Virus record (IMG/VR): IMGVR_UViG_3300047552_000680
Coordinates: 1-21,720 of that record
Reading direction: 5' to 3' (one strand)
Source: a virus
DNA length: 21,720 nucleotides
In this document: in pieces, positions 12,914 to 19,985 of the stretch
How the letters are laid out: the number at the start of each line of letters is the position of its first letter
Numbering within the stretch: the first letter of the stretch is position 1
The notes under the pieces: generated by a model
The model's input: only the letters and a program-made list of their open reading frames with translations
Told to the model about the DNA's origin: nothing
Databases searched by the model: none
Program-made: the position numbers and the translations under genes

Positions 12914-13958
12914 GGCAATCGAAGAATCGCAGCCTACCGAAAGTTGGCGCAGTCATTTCGGTATGTCGCAGATTGGCGCGAAAGACCATCGGTTGCTTTG
13001 GATGTCGTACCGTTGGTGCCTTCCGCCACGATTTAGCCCGCTAACCAAGCGCATCTTTTCACTCGGTAACGCCATCGAAACAGAGATTATCAAACTGTTG
13101 CGCAACATTCCAGGCGTCACCATTCACGAAGTAGACCCAGAATCCGGCAAGCAATTCGGATTTAGGCACCTTGGCGGATTGTTCTGCGGTTCGTGCGACT
13201 TCGTTGCACTAGGCATTCCTGAGTTTCCAGATGAATGGATTATTGGCGAATGCAAGAGCGTGTCGTCAAAGCGGTTCAAGGAACTGAAAAAGAAAGGCGT
13301 CAGAGAATGGTCGTCAGAGTATTGGGCACAACTCCATTGTTACGTCGGAAGCGCCGGCCTAAAGCATGCCGTATTCATCGCGTACTGTAAGGACGATAGC
13401 GAGCTTTATATCGAGTTCGTTGAACTAGACGAACGGCTTTTCCTTTCTCTCGTTGCCAAGGCCGAACGGATTATTACCGCTCCCGATGCTCCGGAATCTA
13501 CTTGGCCTGATGAAACGTACTACGAGTCGCGATGGCTAGGCAACGAAGGCGCTGCTATCTATTGGGGTATCCAACTACCGCAACAGGTTCATTGCCGGAA
13601 CTGTCGGCACGCAGCACCAGACACAGAGTCCGGAAAATGGCAGTGTAAAATAAAAGAATGTTCGCTTGATTTCGAACAGCAAAGCCAAGGATGTCCGTCG
13701 CATAACTTCATACCGTCACTTGTGCCTGCGACGTTGCGCAAAGTTGCGCATGACTATGTAGAGTACGAAACAAAGGACGATAAGACCGTATTTTGGAATA
13801 CGGAACATACTGGCGCGATACATCACAACGCATTTACATCAAAAGAACTAGCAGCAATGTCTATTGGCGGTTTGCTTGGTTATCGGATTCAAGACGAAGA
13901 ACTACAAGCCATCCGCACGGAATTTGACGCGCAAATTATTGGAGAACAAGCACAATGA
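12891..13958 (+). CDS. PD-(D/E)XK nuclease with Cys cluster (Cas4/RecB-like)
   Basis: A 355-residue nuclease of the PD-(D/E)XK superfamily. The core is GSCDFVA with D103, then IGECKS with E120 and K122, then QLHCY with Q147 and Y151; this is the signature of the RecB/Cas4-like branch. A C-terminal cysteine group (C235, C238, C252, C257, C268) with a final His may bind zinc or an iron-sulfur cluster. Phage members are exonucleases or endonucleases that trim DNA ends for recombination, and here it lies directly behind a helicase, as in end-processing pairs. The start overlaps the helicase and the stop overlaps the RNR start (ATGA). Confidence 0.85.
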   Translation: MKFQTLLEAIEESQPTESWRSHFGMSQIGAKDHRLLWMSYRWCLPPRFSPLTKRIFSLGNAIETEIIKLLRNIPGVTIHEVDPESGKQFGFRHLGGLFCGSCDFVALGIPEFPDEWIIGECKSVSSKRFKELKKKGVREWSSEYWAQLHCYVGSAGLKHAVFIAYCKDDSELYIEFVELDERLFLSLVAKAERIITAPDAPESTWPDETYYESRWLGNEGAAIYWGIQLPQQVHCRNCRHAAPDTESGKWQCKIKECSLDFEQQSQGCPSHNFIPSLVPATLRKVAHDYVEYETKDDKTVFWNTEHTGAIHHNAFTSKELAAMSIGGLLGYRIQDEELQAIRTEFDAQIIGEQAQ

Positions 13959-15841
13959 CATCACTCCCTACTCCGTATCAGGAGTATATCGCGCTATCCA
14001 GGTACGCCAGATGGATACCAGAAAAAAACAGGCGCGAGTATTGGCCGGAAACAGTTGACCGATACATTGATTTCTTCTCAAAGAGATTCCCAGAAATACC
14101 GCAAAAGACACTAGACAAGGCGCGAAATGCGATTGTTTCGCTTGACGTAATGCCATCTATGCGCGCCATTATGACAGCCGGAAAGGCTCTAGAACTGTCA
14201 GAGCTTGCCGGATATAACTGCTCCTATCTGGCAATCGACAGTATCCGCTCTTTTGATGAAGTTTTGTTCGTTCTGATGAACGGAGTAGGAGTCGGCTTCT
14301 CTGTAGAGCGTCAGTACATTACGCAGTTGCCTGAAGTACCGGACGAATTTAGAAAGACGGATACCTGTATTGTTGTCGCAGACTCGAAGCGTGGATGGGC
14401 AACGGCTCTCAAGGAACTCATCGCGCTACTGTTTAGCGGTCAGATTCCATCTTGGGACTTGTCAAAGGTGCGTCCAGCTGGAGCTAGACTGAAAACCTTC
14501 GGCGGTCGTGCGTCAGGACCTGCTCCGCTTGATGATGTTTTTAAGTACACGGTTGCCATGATTACCGGCGCGAAAGGCCGAAAGCTTTCGTCTATTGAGT
14601 GTCATGACCTAGTGTGCAAGATTGCAGAATGCGTTGTCGTTGGTGGCGTCAGGCGCAGCGCGCTAATCAGTCTGTCAAACCTGTCAGACGAGCGCATGCG
14701 CAATGCGAAGTCTGGTCAATGGTGGAACGACCACACGGAGCGAAGCCTTGCGAACAACTCGGTTGCATACACCGAAAAGCCAGACATCGGCATCTTTATG
14801 TCGGAGTGGCTTTCGCTGTATCGGTCAAAGTCTGGCGAGCGCGGAATTTTCAACCGTAAGGCGGCAGAGAACTTGACGCCTGAAAGGCGTGAACCATATG
14901 CGTATGGGTACGGAACCAACCCTTGCTCCGAAATCGTTTTACGCAGCAATCAACTGTGTAACCTAACCGAAGTCGTAATACGCAAAGACGACACGCTTGA
15001 TACGCTGTTAGACAAAATTGAGATTGCAACCATACTCGGTACGCTTCAATCGACTCTGACCAACTTCAAATATGTTAACCGCAAGTGGAAGGAGAATTGC
15101 GAAGAAGAACGGCTGCTTGGCGTAAGCCTTACCGGGATATGCGACCATCCCGTACTAAGCACTGTATCTAATGAAGCCGAAGGCTGGCTACGCGGAATGC
15201 GCGAGTATTCAAAAGTTGTCAATGCTCAGTGGTCCGAAACACTCGGCATTAACAAGTCCGCTTCCATAACATGCGTGAAGCCTTCTGGCACGGTGTCGCA
15301 ATTAGTTGATTCAGCTAGCGGCATCCATCCGCGCTATTCGCCGTATTACATTCGAACAGTACGCGCGGACAAGAAGGACCCGCTCGCTATCATGATGCGC
15401 GATGCTGGTGTTCTGTGCGAAGACGACGTGATGCGCCCAGACTCGACGTACGTATTTAGCTTTCCGGTAAAAGCGCCAGAAGGAAGCGTGATGCGTGATG
15501 ATAGGACCGCGTTAGAGCAGTTAGAACTATGGAAGCAATATCAGCTCAATTACTGCGAACACAAGCCAAGCATTACGGTTTACGTGAAGGAGCACGAATG
15601 GCTTAACGTCGGCGCGTGGGTATACGACAACTTTGACATCGTGTCAGGTATATCGTTCCTGCCGCACTCTGACCATACGTACCGCCAAGCCCCGTATCAG
15701 GAGTGCACTGAAGACGAATACAACAAAGCAGTTGCAGCGATGCCAAATCTTGATTGGCTAAACCTTGGAGAGTACGAGAAAGACGACAACACGGAAGCAA
15801 TGCAAACGCTTGCATGTACTAGCGGTCACTGTGAGATATGA
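13955..15841 (+). CDS. nrdJ: Class II (B12-dependent) ribonucleotide reductase
   Basis: A 628-residue adenosylcobalamin-dependent reductase of the monomeric RTPR type, converting ribonucleotides to deoxyribonucleotides for phage DNA synthesis. The active site is clear: N322, C324 and E326 in NPCSEI, C335 in SNQLCNLTEV and C89 in YNCSYL, matching Asn406, Cys408, Glu410, Cys419 and Cys119 of the Lactobacillus enzyme. The C-terminal redox pair is CTSGHC (C621, C626). It is about 110 residues shorter than the 739-residue model enzyme, with shortening between C89 and C324 that could trim the insertion carrying the allosteric site. No intein is present. It needs host or medium B12 and works with ThyX and MazG just downstream. 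Confidence 0.93.
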   Translation: MTSLPTPYQEYIALSRYARWIPEKNRREYWPETVDRYIDFFSKRFPEIPQKTLDKARNAIVSLDVMPSMRAIMTAGKALELSELAGYNCSYLAIDSIRSFDEVLFVLMNGVGVGFSVERQYITQLPEVPDEFRKTDTCIVVADSKRGWATALKELIALLFSGQIPSWDLSKVRPAGARLKTFGGRASGPAPLDDVFKYTVAMITGAKGRKLSSIECHDLVCKIAECVVVGGVRRSALISLSNLSDERMRNAKSGQWWNDHTERSLANNSVAYTEKPDIGIFMSEWLSLYRSKSGERGIFNRKAAENLTPERREPYAYGYGTNPCSEIVLRSNQLCNLTEVVIRKDDTLDTLLDKIEIATILGTLQSTLTNFKYVNRKWKENCEEERLLGVSLTGICDHPVLSTVSNEAEGWLRGMREYSKVVNAQWSETLGINKSASITCVKPSGTVSQLVDSASGIHPRYSPYYIRTVRADKKDPLAIMMRDAGVLCEDDVMRPDSTYVFSFPVKAPEGSVMRDDRTALEQLELWKQYQLNYCEHKPSITVYVKEHEWLNVGAWVYDNFDIVSGISFLPHSDHTYRQAPYQECTEDEYNKAVAAMPNLDWLNLGEYEKDDNTEAMQTLACTSGHCEI

Positions 15842-16275
15842 CCCAATGCGTCTATAAGTGCAAACTTAACCAAGCCCGTACCCACTGTGCCGGATGCGGG
15901 CGAACAATAGAAGATATCATTGAATCCGGAAACCATAAACGAATCATGGAAAAACCTATGAACTTTGACGACTACCAGAAAGAAGCGCGCACTACTGCCA
16001 TTTACGATGACATCGACTATCCACGGCTTGCGCTTGCCGAAGAAGTCGGCGAGCTACTCGGAAAGATTGCCAAAGCAAAGCGAGACCATCGTGGCTATAT
16101 CAACGAAGGAAGACTGTACGACATCAAAAAAGAAGGCGGCGACATCCTATGGCAACTCGCCGCAGTCCTAGGCGACTTGGGTATTAGCATGCAGGAGGTT
16201 GCCGAAATGAACATTAAGAAGCTACGAGACCGCCAACAGCGTGGCGTTCTTAGTGGGAGCGGGGATAGCCGGTAA
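15838..16275 (+). CDS. mazG: Zinc-motif (DUF1289-like) fused to MazG-type NTP pyrophosphohydrolase
   Basis: A 145-residue protein that joins two parts in one frame. Residues 4-30 hold CVYKCKLNQARTHCAGCGRT, with the C-x3-C-x8-C-x2-C-G-R-T spacing of DUF1289-type zinc motifs. Residues about 42-137 are a MazG-like all-alpha NTP pyrophosphohydrolase: EEVGE (E68, E69, E72), then E99 and D102 in KKEGGDILW, the EExxE...ExxD metal site. Such enzymes hydrolyse non-canonical or excess NTPs, or affect (p)ppGpp. ATGA overlap with the RNR and TAATG overlap with thyX place it inside the nucleotide operon. Internal methionines (37, 41) could produce a MazG-only form. Confidence 0.82.
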   Translation: MTQCVYKCKLNQARTHCAGCGRTIEDIIESGNHKRIMEKPMNFDDYQKEARTTAIYDDIDYPRLALAEEVGELLGKIAKAKRDHRGYINEGRLYDIKKEGGDILWQLAAVLGDLGISMQEVAEMNIKKLRDRQQRGVLSGSGDSR

Positions 16276-16937
16276 TGAGCACAGCGCGACTCATCGCCAT
16301 TACTCAGCCGGTGGCGCCGGAACTCGACGGATTGGACCTGCAAGGTGTCATTGCCTACTGTGCGCGCGTGTCTAATCCGTCGAACCAGGAGAACAAGGAA
16401 AGTGCCGCTCTTGTCGATTACATGATAAAGCACAAGCATTGGTCGCCGTTTGAAATGGTGTCGGCTACTATCGAAATCACAACGACGCGCGACATTGCGC
16501 GGCAAATCCTGCGGCACCGAAGTTGTTCGTTTCAAGAGTTTAGCGCGCGATACTCGGACCCGACGCAACTCGGATTCACAATGCGCGAAGCAAGAATGCA
16601 AGACAAACAGAACCGCCAGAACTCGCTAGAGACTGACGACGAACGCATTAAGGATGATTGGACCGCAATGCAAGACCACGTTATCAACGAGTCCCACTAT
16701 GCCTACGATTGGGCTATAAACGCCGGAATAGCCAAGGAAGTGGCTAGGTCTGTACTACCAGAAGGGTTAACCTCTTCGCGCCTCTATATGTCGGCTACGC
16801 TGCGGTCCTGGCTGCACTATTGCGAGCTTCGTACCGGACCAGAAACGCAAAAGGAACACAGACAGGTAGCAACGGACTGTGCCGCCGTACTTGCGCCACA
16901 CTGCGCACTGTTCGAACGTTTCGCAAATTGTGGTTGA
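16275..16937 (+). CDS. thyX: Flavin-dependent thymidylate synthase
   Basis: A 220-residue ThyX, which methylates dUMP to dTMP using methylene-tetrahydrofolate, FAD and NADPH. The signature RHRX7S is present as RHRSCSFQEFS (R80, H81, R82, S90), followed by ARY. An N-terminal HWSPFEMVSATIEI and a C-terminal LPEGLTSSRLYMSATLRSW with the TQKEHR segment correspond to the substrate- and flavin-binding parts of the family. Length is normal. The start overlaps the mazG stop by one base. With the class II RNR it forms an oxygen-independent route to dTTP. Confidence 0.95.
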   Translation: MSTARLIAITQPVAPELDGLDLQGVIAYCARVSNPSNQENKESAALVDYMIKHKHWSPFEMVSATIEITTTRDIARQILRHRSCSFQEFSARYSDPTQLGFTMREARMQDKQNRQNSLETDDERIKDDWTAMQDHVINESHYAYDWAINAGIAKEVARSVLPEGLTSSRLYMSATLRSWLHYCELRTGPETQKEHRQVATDCAAVLAPHCALFERFANCG

Positions 16938-16951
16938 CAAGTATCGCCAAG

Positions 16952-16976
16952 GCGCGCATGCTACACCCATGCGCGC
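16952..16976 (+). promoter_or_regulatory. Stem-loop just after thyX
   Basis: GCGCGCAT (16952-16959) pairs with ATGCGCGC (16969-16976), an 8-bp perfect GC stem with a 9-base loop and no T tract. TTGACA occurs at 16934-16939 without a convincing -10. The stem covers a possible ATG at 16969, so it may hide that start or act as an RNA-stabilising or processing hairpin. Confidence 0.4.
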
Positions 16977-17154
16977 TAACCACGATTCGGACATGAACGC
17001 AAACCACGAACACATCAACTGGCAAGCTCTCGTTGAGTCGATGACGTGCAGACCGCAGCCTACAACTCCGCCAGATATTTTCGGATGGTTAAAAGGAAAG
17101 GACGATGGACCTGACGACAGTAGTCACAATTTTGATTGTACTGATTTGGATTAA
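16969..17154 (+). CDS. Small hypothetical protein, 61 aa (start uncertain)
   Basis: Reading from ATG 16969 gives 61 residues beginning MRANHDSDMNANHEHINW; an in-frame ATG at 16993 would give 53. Neither has a clear Shine-Dalgarno, and the first lies within a hairpin. The product is hydrophilic, with a Pro-rich middle (RPQPTTPPDIFGWLKG) and an acidic end. Its last 50 bases overlap a membrane-peptide gene. No family is recognised. Confidence 0.4.
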   Translation: MRANHDSDMNANHEHINWQALVESMTCRPQPTTPPDIFGWLKGKDDGPDDSSHNFDCTDLD

Positions 17155-17200
17155 CTACGACTTGGGAAAAGACTGTGAAGACGACGACTTGGACGCTTGA
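17105..17200 (+). CDS. 31-aa membrane peptide
   Basis: ATG at 17105 with a very good Shine-Dalgarno (AAGGAAAGGA, 2-3 bases upstream) and TGA at 17198-17200. The product begins MDLTTVVTILIVLIWINYDL and ends in a strongly acidic tail (CEDDDLDA). One membrane segment with an acidic cytoplasmic or periplasmic end is predicted. It is too short for homology-based naming; it resembles other tiny phage membrane peptides. Confidence 0.5.
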   Translation: MDLTTVVTILIVLIWINYDLGKDCEDDDLDA

Positions 17201-17255
17201 AGAAGAATCGGAAATCGACAAAGTAGCGGGCAGAGGATACGACATAAATGGATGA
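17175..17255 (+). CDS. Possible 26-aa charged peptide
   Basis: GTG at 17175 with GGGAAAAG just upstream; the TGA overlaps the ATG of the next gene (ATGGATGA). The product is MKTTTWTLEEESEIDKVAGR and six more residues, hydrophilic. It partly overlaps the membrane peptide in another frame. The spacing pattern supports translation, but the length makes this a weak call. Confidence 0.25.
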   Translation: MKTTTWTLEEESEIDKVAGRGYDING

Positions 17256-17700
17256 TTCAACGCTAAAACGAGTCGGTCGCGCTGTTCTAATGCAAGCGTT
17301 TGACGATTACGTATGCTTGCAAAACGCCGAGACGCTACGTGATTACTACTCGGAAAGCAGTACAGCTCCAGTCGGAAACAGGTTTCGTGACAAGTTCGAC
17401 TACTTTCAGGGTGTCATAGAAGAAACGCACGACTCGGTTGATTGGTTCCTTTCTGAGGACAACACGCCGTTTTCGTTTGTTCAACTCTGCAATATGTTCG
17501 GATTAGACCATGAATACATCAGGCGACACCTTGACTCCGTTAGTGAGAGAACCACTCCACGGTTCGTACGCCCAGAAAACTATAGCGGACTTCTGGTTGA
17601 CGCATCTTCCTCCAATCAATTTGTGGAACATCGGTCAATTACAGAGTTGTTTCCTTGCTCCGTACAAGTCGATATGTTCGAAGGGGAATTTGCATTGTGA
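17248..17700 (+). CDS. Hypothetical protein with HTH-like segment, 150 aa
   Basis: A 150-residue protein. The region TPFSFVQLCNMFGLDHEYIR with RHLDSV looks like a helix-turn-helix of the kind seen in several phage and bacterial proteins of unknown role (pattern FSF..lC..lGLd...iR..L). The N-terminal part (LMQAFDDYVCLQNAETLRDY) is helical. GAGG is upstream of the ATG, and the TGA overlaps the GTG of the STAS gene (GTGA), so both are probably made together; a regulator and its partner is possible but not shown. Confidence 0.55.
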   Translation: MDDSTLKRVGRAVLMQAFDDYVCLQNAETLRDYYSESSTAPVGNRFRDKFDYFQGVIEETHDSVDWFLSEDNTPFSFVQLCNMFGLDHEYIRRHLDSVSERTTPRFVRPENYSGLLVDASSSNQFVEHRSITELFPCSVQVDMFEGEFAL

Positions 17701-18089
17701 TTACTAAAACGATTGAGGCCCCTAGGTTCATGACTACAAAGGCAGCCACATACTTTTGCGGATGCGTTCGGAACGCATTGTATGGAGGGTACAGCGTATC
17801 AATCGACATGCGCCACGTAGAAGCAATCGACGCAACAGGACTGCGTGAGCTTGTGAACTGCTCAGTTCTTGCGACGCACAAGAACGTAGAACTTAAGATT
17901 GTAGAACCGTCGAAGAACGCGCAGGCAATTATCGAGTTGACACGCATCGATTATTTGTTGCCGTTCATCCAACAAGCTGAGAAACAAGAACAGGAGAGCG
18001 AGTCTCCGATTGTAATGACTCTGATGACAGCACTATTCTGCGTGTATGTTGTGCTGATGATATACGCGTTTTTCAACGGTTTCGACTAA
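17697..18089 (+). CDS. STAS-domain protein with C-terminal membrane anchor
   Basis: A GTG start at 17697 is chosen for its GTGA overlap with the upstream stop and an AAGGGGAA Shine-Dalgarno; it yields 130 residues. Residues about 17-92 resemble a STAS domain as found in anti-sigma factor antagonists: VSIDMRHVEAIDATGLREL, then LKIVEPSKNAQAIIELTRID. T47 in IDATG falls where SpoIIAA and RsbV carry the serine that their kinase phosphorylates. Residues about 105-126 (IVMTLMTALFCVYVVLMIYA) form a membrane segment at the C terminus. It could interfere with host partner-switching regulation or with a STAS-using transporter. Sequence identity with named families has not been measured. Confidence 0.65.
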   Translation: MITKTIEAPRFMTTKAATYFCGCVRNALYGGYSVSIDMRHVEAIDATGLRELVNCSVLATHKNVELKIVEPSKNAQAIIELTRIDYLLPFIQQAEKQEQESESPIVMTLMTALFCVYVVLMIYAFFNGFD

Positions 18090-18090
18090 T

Positions 18091-18300
18091 ATGACGATGA
18101 GTGTAATTCGCCATCTTCTGGGCGCGCTTCGTGCGTTGGACAGTGCAGACGGTCGCGAATCAGGCGCGTATTGGCTAGTTCTTGAAGCGATATCGAGAGT
18201 TGAACACCATGAATCAACGTCTGGCAATAATCAACACTGGGATTATATTCCTGGCACTTCTTATGGTAGCGGACGGAGTGACAACACTTTACGGGTTTAG
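18091..18300 (+). CDS. Possible small protein, 69 aa
   Basis: ATG one base after the STAS stop. The N-terminal 45 residues (MSVIRHLLGALRALDSADGR, then AYWLVLEAISRVEHHES) read as two helices, plausible for a small phage protein. The last third overlaps the DUF5658-like gene by 92 bases and is Ser/Gly-rich. The immediate coupling supports it; the long overlap counts against it. Confidence 0.4.
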   Translation: MTMSVIRHLLGALRALDSADGRESGAYWLVLEAISRVEHHESTSGNNQHWDYIPGTSYGSGRSDNTLRV

Positions 18301-18529
18301 TACTGGCATTGCGTCAGAGGCTAACCCGCTCGTAAGCGCAACCATGAAGCTTGTTGGAGTCTATTGGGCAATCGTAATTTTTAAGCTTGCATGTCTCGCG
18401 ATGTGTGGTATGCTGTACGGCATGCGCGAAATGTTTGCTGTTTCTTCTGTAAGAATGACGGCCCTAGCCGCTCTAGTGGCGGTATACGGGTACGCGGTAA
18501 CTAGTAACATTGGAATTATCTTGTCATGA
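18209..18529 (+). CDS. DUF5658-like membrane protein, 106 aa
   Basis: ATG 18209 with GAGAG upstream is taken over an earlier in-frame start. The 106-residue product has three to four hydrophobic segments (IINTGIIFLALLMVADGVTT, then VYWAIVIFKLACLAMCGML, then MTALAALVAVYGYAVTSNIG). The motif VADGVTTL...EANPLV is typical of DUF5658 proteins, small integral membrane proteins of unknown function. The stop overlaps the clamp ATG (ATGA), so its translation is linked to the sliding clamp. Confidence 0.6.
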   Translation: MNQRLAIINTGIIFLALLMVADGVTTLYGFSTGIASEANPLVSATMKLVGVYWAIVIFKLACLAMCGMLYGMREMFAVSSVRMTALAALVAVYGYAVTSNIGIILS

Positions 18530-19620
18530 ATGTACGGTTTGCGAAACACTCTGTTCTTAGCGCTATACAGCGCGCAGCATCCGTTGCGCCGAGTAAGTCG
18601 CCTATCCAGACGCTTTCGAATGTCTTGCTTGAGTCTAGCGAACACGGACTAAAAATCACCGCAACGGATTTGGAAACGCAGATAGTTTCATCAAGCGAGG
18701 TTGACGTAGTAGAACAAGGATGCGCATGCGTATCAGCTAAGAAGCTATACGACGTCGTTAAGTCGCTTCCAGATGACGCAACGATTAGCGCATCCGAGAA
18801 AGATGGAAAGCTTATCGTCAAAGCAGGTCGTTCGCGTTTCTCTCTCGCTACTATTGACCCGTCAAACTTTCCAGTTTTCGACACTGGAGCGAAGCTAGTA
18901 TCTGTTGAACTCGATTCTGACGTGCTGCGCTACTTGATTGATAGCGTTGACTTCGCGTCAGCTAAAGACGACGTTCGGTACTACCTGAATGGAGTTTTCC
19001 TGACTTCCAATGGTGGAACAATCACGGCAGTAGCGAGTAATGGTCACCGTCTCGCTAAGAACGAAATCGAAGTTGTGTGTGAACCGTTTTCGGCTATTGT
19101 TCCGAGTAACGCAGTAGCATCTATAAAGAAGACCGCGAACGGTTCAACGATTACGTTGTCCGTCGGGGAACGGTCGATTGCAGTAAGCACGGAATCAGAA
19201 AACCTTGAGGCAAAGCTAATCGAAGGAAAGTTTCCTGACTTTAACCGCGTTATTCCTGCACCGAATTCTTTTGTCGCTGAAGTAGAGGTTAACCGGCGCT
19301 CGTTCGTTGACGCACTAAAGCGTGCTTCTATCCTATCCGAGGAGCGTACCGGAGCAATTGTGCTATCGGCTAACCAGGAAGCCATAAGCATTACATCAGC
19401 GAACAGTTCTGACGAAAGCGCTAGCGAGTCTGTTGATGTAGTTGCGTTGTTCGGAGAACAAATTGAACGCGTAGGGTTTAACGTTAACTACCTTATCCAA
19501 GCGATAAGTTCAGTTGCGTGCGAGAACGTTAAGCTAATGGTTAGCGACAAAGGAACTGTTGTAATAAGCTCAGAGAACTTTCCGTTCTGGAAGACAGTAA
19601 TTATGCCGATGCGAGTCTGA
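18526..19620 (+). CDS. dnaN: DNA polymerase III sliding clamp (beta subunit)
   Basis: A 364-residue protein, normal for bacterial beta clamps, with the three-domain pattern: SVLSAIQRAASVAPSKSPIQ near the start, TDLETQI in domain 1, LNGVFL and SNGHRLA in domain 2, and EGKFPDFNRVIP leading into domain 3, ending in VIMPMRV, the usual C terminus. The clamp forms a ring around DNA and holds the polymerase. No DNA polymerase is encoded in this window, so it may recruit the host polymerase or one encoded elsewhere. It starts within an ATGA overlap and directly precedes the tRNA-like array. Confidence 0.95.
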   Translation: MNVRFAKHSVLSAIQRAASVAPSKSPIQTLSNVLLESSEHGLKITATDLETQIVSSSEVDVVEQGCACVSAKKLYDVVKSLPDDATISASEKDGKLIVKAGRSRFSLATIDPSNFPVFDTGAKLVSVELDSDVLRYLIDSVDFASAKDDVRYYLNGVFLTSNGGTITAVASNGHRLAKNEIEVVCEPFSAIVPSNAVASIKKTANGSTITLSVGERSIAVSTESENLEAKLIEGKFPDFNRVIPAPNSFVAEVEVNRRSFVDALKRASILSEERTGAIVLSANQEAISITSANSSDESASESVDVVALFGEQIERVGFNVNYLIQAISSVACENVKLMVSDKGTVVISSENFPFWKTVIMPMRV

Positions 19621-19621
19621 T

Positions 19622-19690
19622 ATGATTGAACAAATGCCTTTATTGTTGTTATGCCTAGCCGCCTTCTGGTTGTTTGTGGCAGTTAGGTAA
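19622..19690 (+). CDS. Possible 22-aa hydrophobic peptide
   Basis: ATG at 19622, one base after the clamp stop, and TAA at 19688-19690. The product MIEQMPLLLLCLAAFWLFVA plus two residues would be a single membrane helix. No convincing Shine-Dalgarno; translation would rely on coupling to dnaN. Weak call. Confidence 0.25.
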   Translation: MIEQMPLLLLCLAAFWLFVAVR

Positions 19691-19699
19691 TAGTTTTAC

Positions 19700-19801
19700 G
19701 GAGCGGCGCGAGGATAGGCACAACGTGACGACGGGGCTATCCGATCCGTCTTGGCCAGACGGCGCGAAGTGCCAGCGCCCTAACGGGCGCCCGCTCCACC
19801 C
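19700..19801 (+). ncRNA. tRNA-like unit 1 (cloverleaf, alanine-type GGC loop)
   Basis: Acceptor GGAGCGG (19700-19706) pairs with CCGCTCC (19791-19797), followed by A, CC and C. Inside are three hairpins: GGATAG/CTATCC (19712-19742), CCGTC/GACGG (19746-19762) with a 7-base loop TTGGCCA that puts T before GGC, and GCGCCC/GGGCGC (19775-19790), which abuts the acceptor as a T-arm does. The T-arm loop is only TAAC, and the first arm has a 19-base loop, so this is not a standard tRNA. Confidence 0.5.
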
Positions 19802-19856
19802 AATCCGCGACAGATGCGGACGACTGGCCCGGTCGTAATAATGGGCGCTGATTTAC

Positions 19857-19941
19857 GGAGCGGCAGCGTGCGGACACGCCGTAAGCGGTAAAAGGGTCGC
19901 AACCTTACGCCTGCCGGGTTCGACTCCCGGTCTCGCTCCCA
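19857..19941 (+). ncRNA. tRNA-like unit 2 (cloverleaf, CGC loop, encoded CCA)
   Basis: GGAGCGG (19857-19863) pairs with TCGCTCC (19933-19939). Arms: GCGTG/CACGC (19866-19879), CGTAAG/CTTACG (19880-19909), and a textbook T-arm CCGGG-TTCGACT-CCCGG (19914-19930). Within the middle arm AAGG/CCTT can close a 7-base loop GTCGCAA with T before CGC (an alanine anticodon). CCA is encoded at 19939-19941 if the acceptor is read two bases further in (AGCGGCA with TCTCGCT, one mismatch). The two readings are alternatives. Confidence 0.55.
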
Positions 19942-19985
19942 ACGGGCCGAAAGGTCGCCGGATAACGTAACCGGCACTGATTTAC

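Noticed and set aside
13955-15841. Intein or intron in the ribonucleotide reductase
   Set aside because: All catalytic motifs are contiguous in one frame and the protein is shorter, not longer, than usual.
16934-16963. Sigma70 promoter after thyX starting with TTGACA
   Set aside because: The -35 is perfect but at 16-18 bases spacing there is no acceptable -10; TACACC is 22 bases away.
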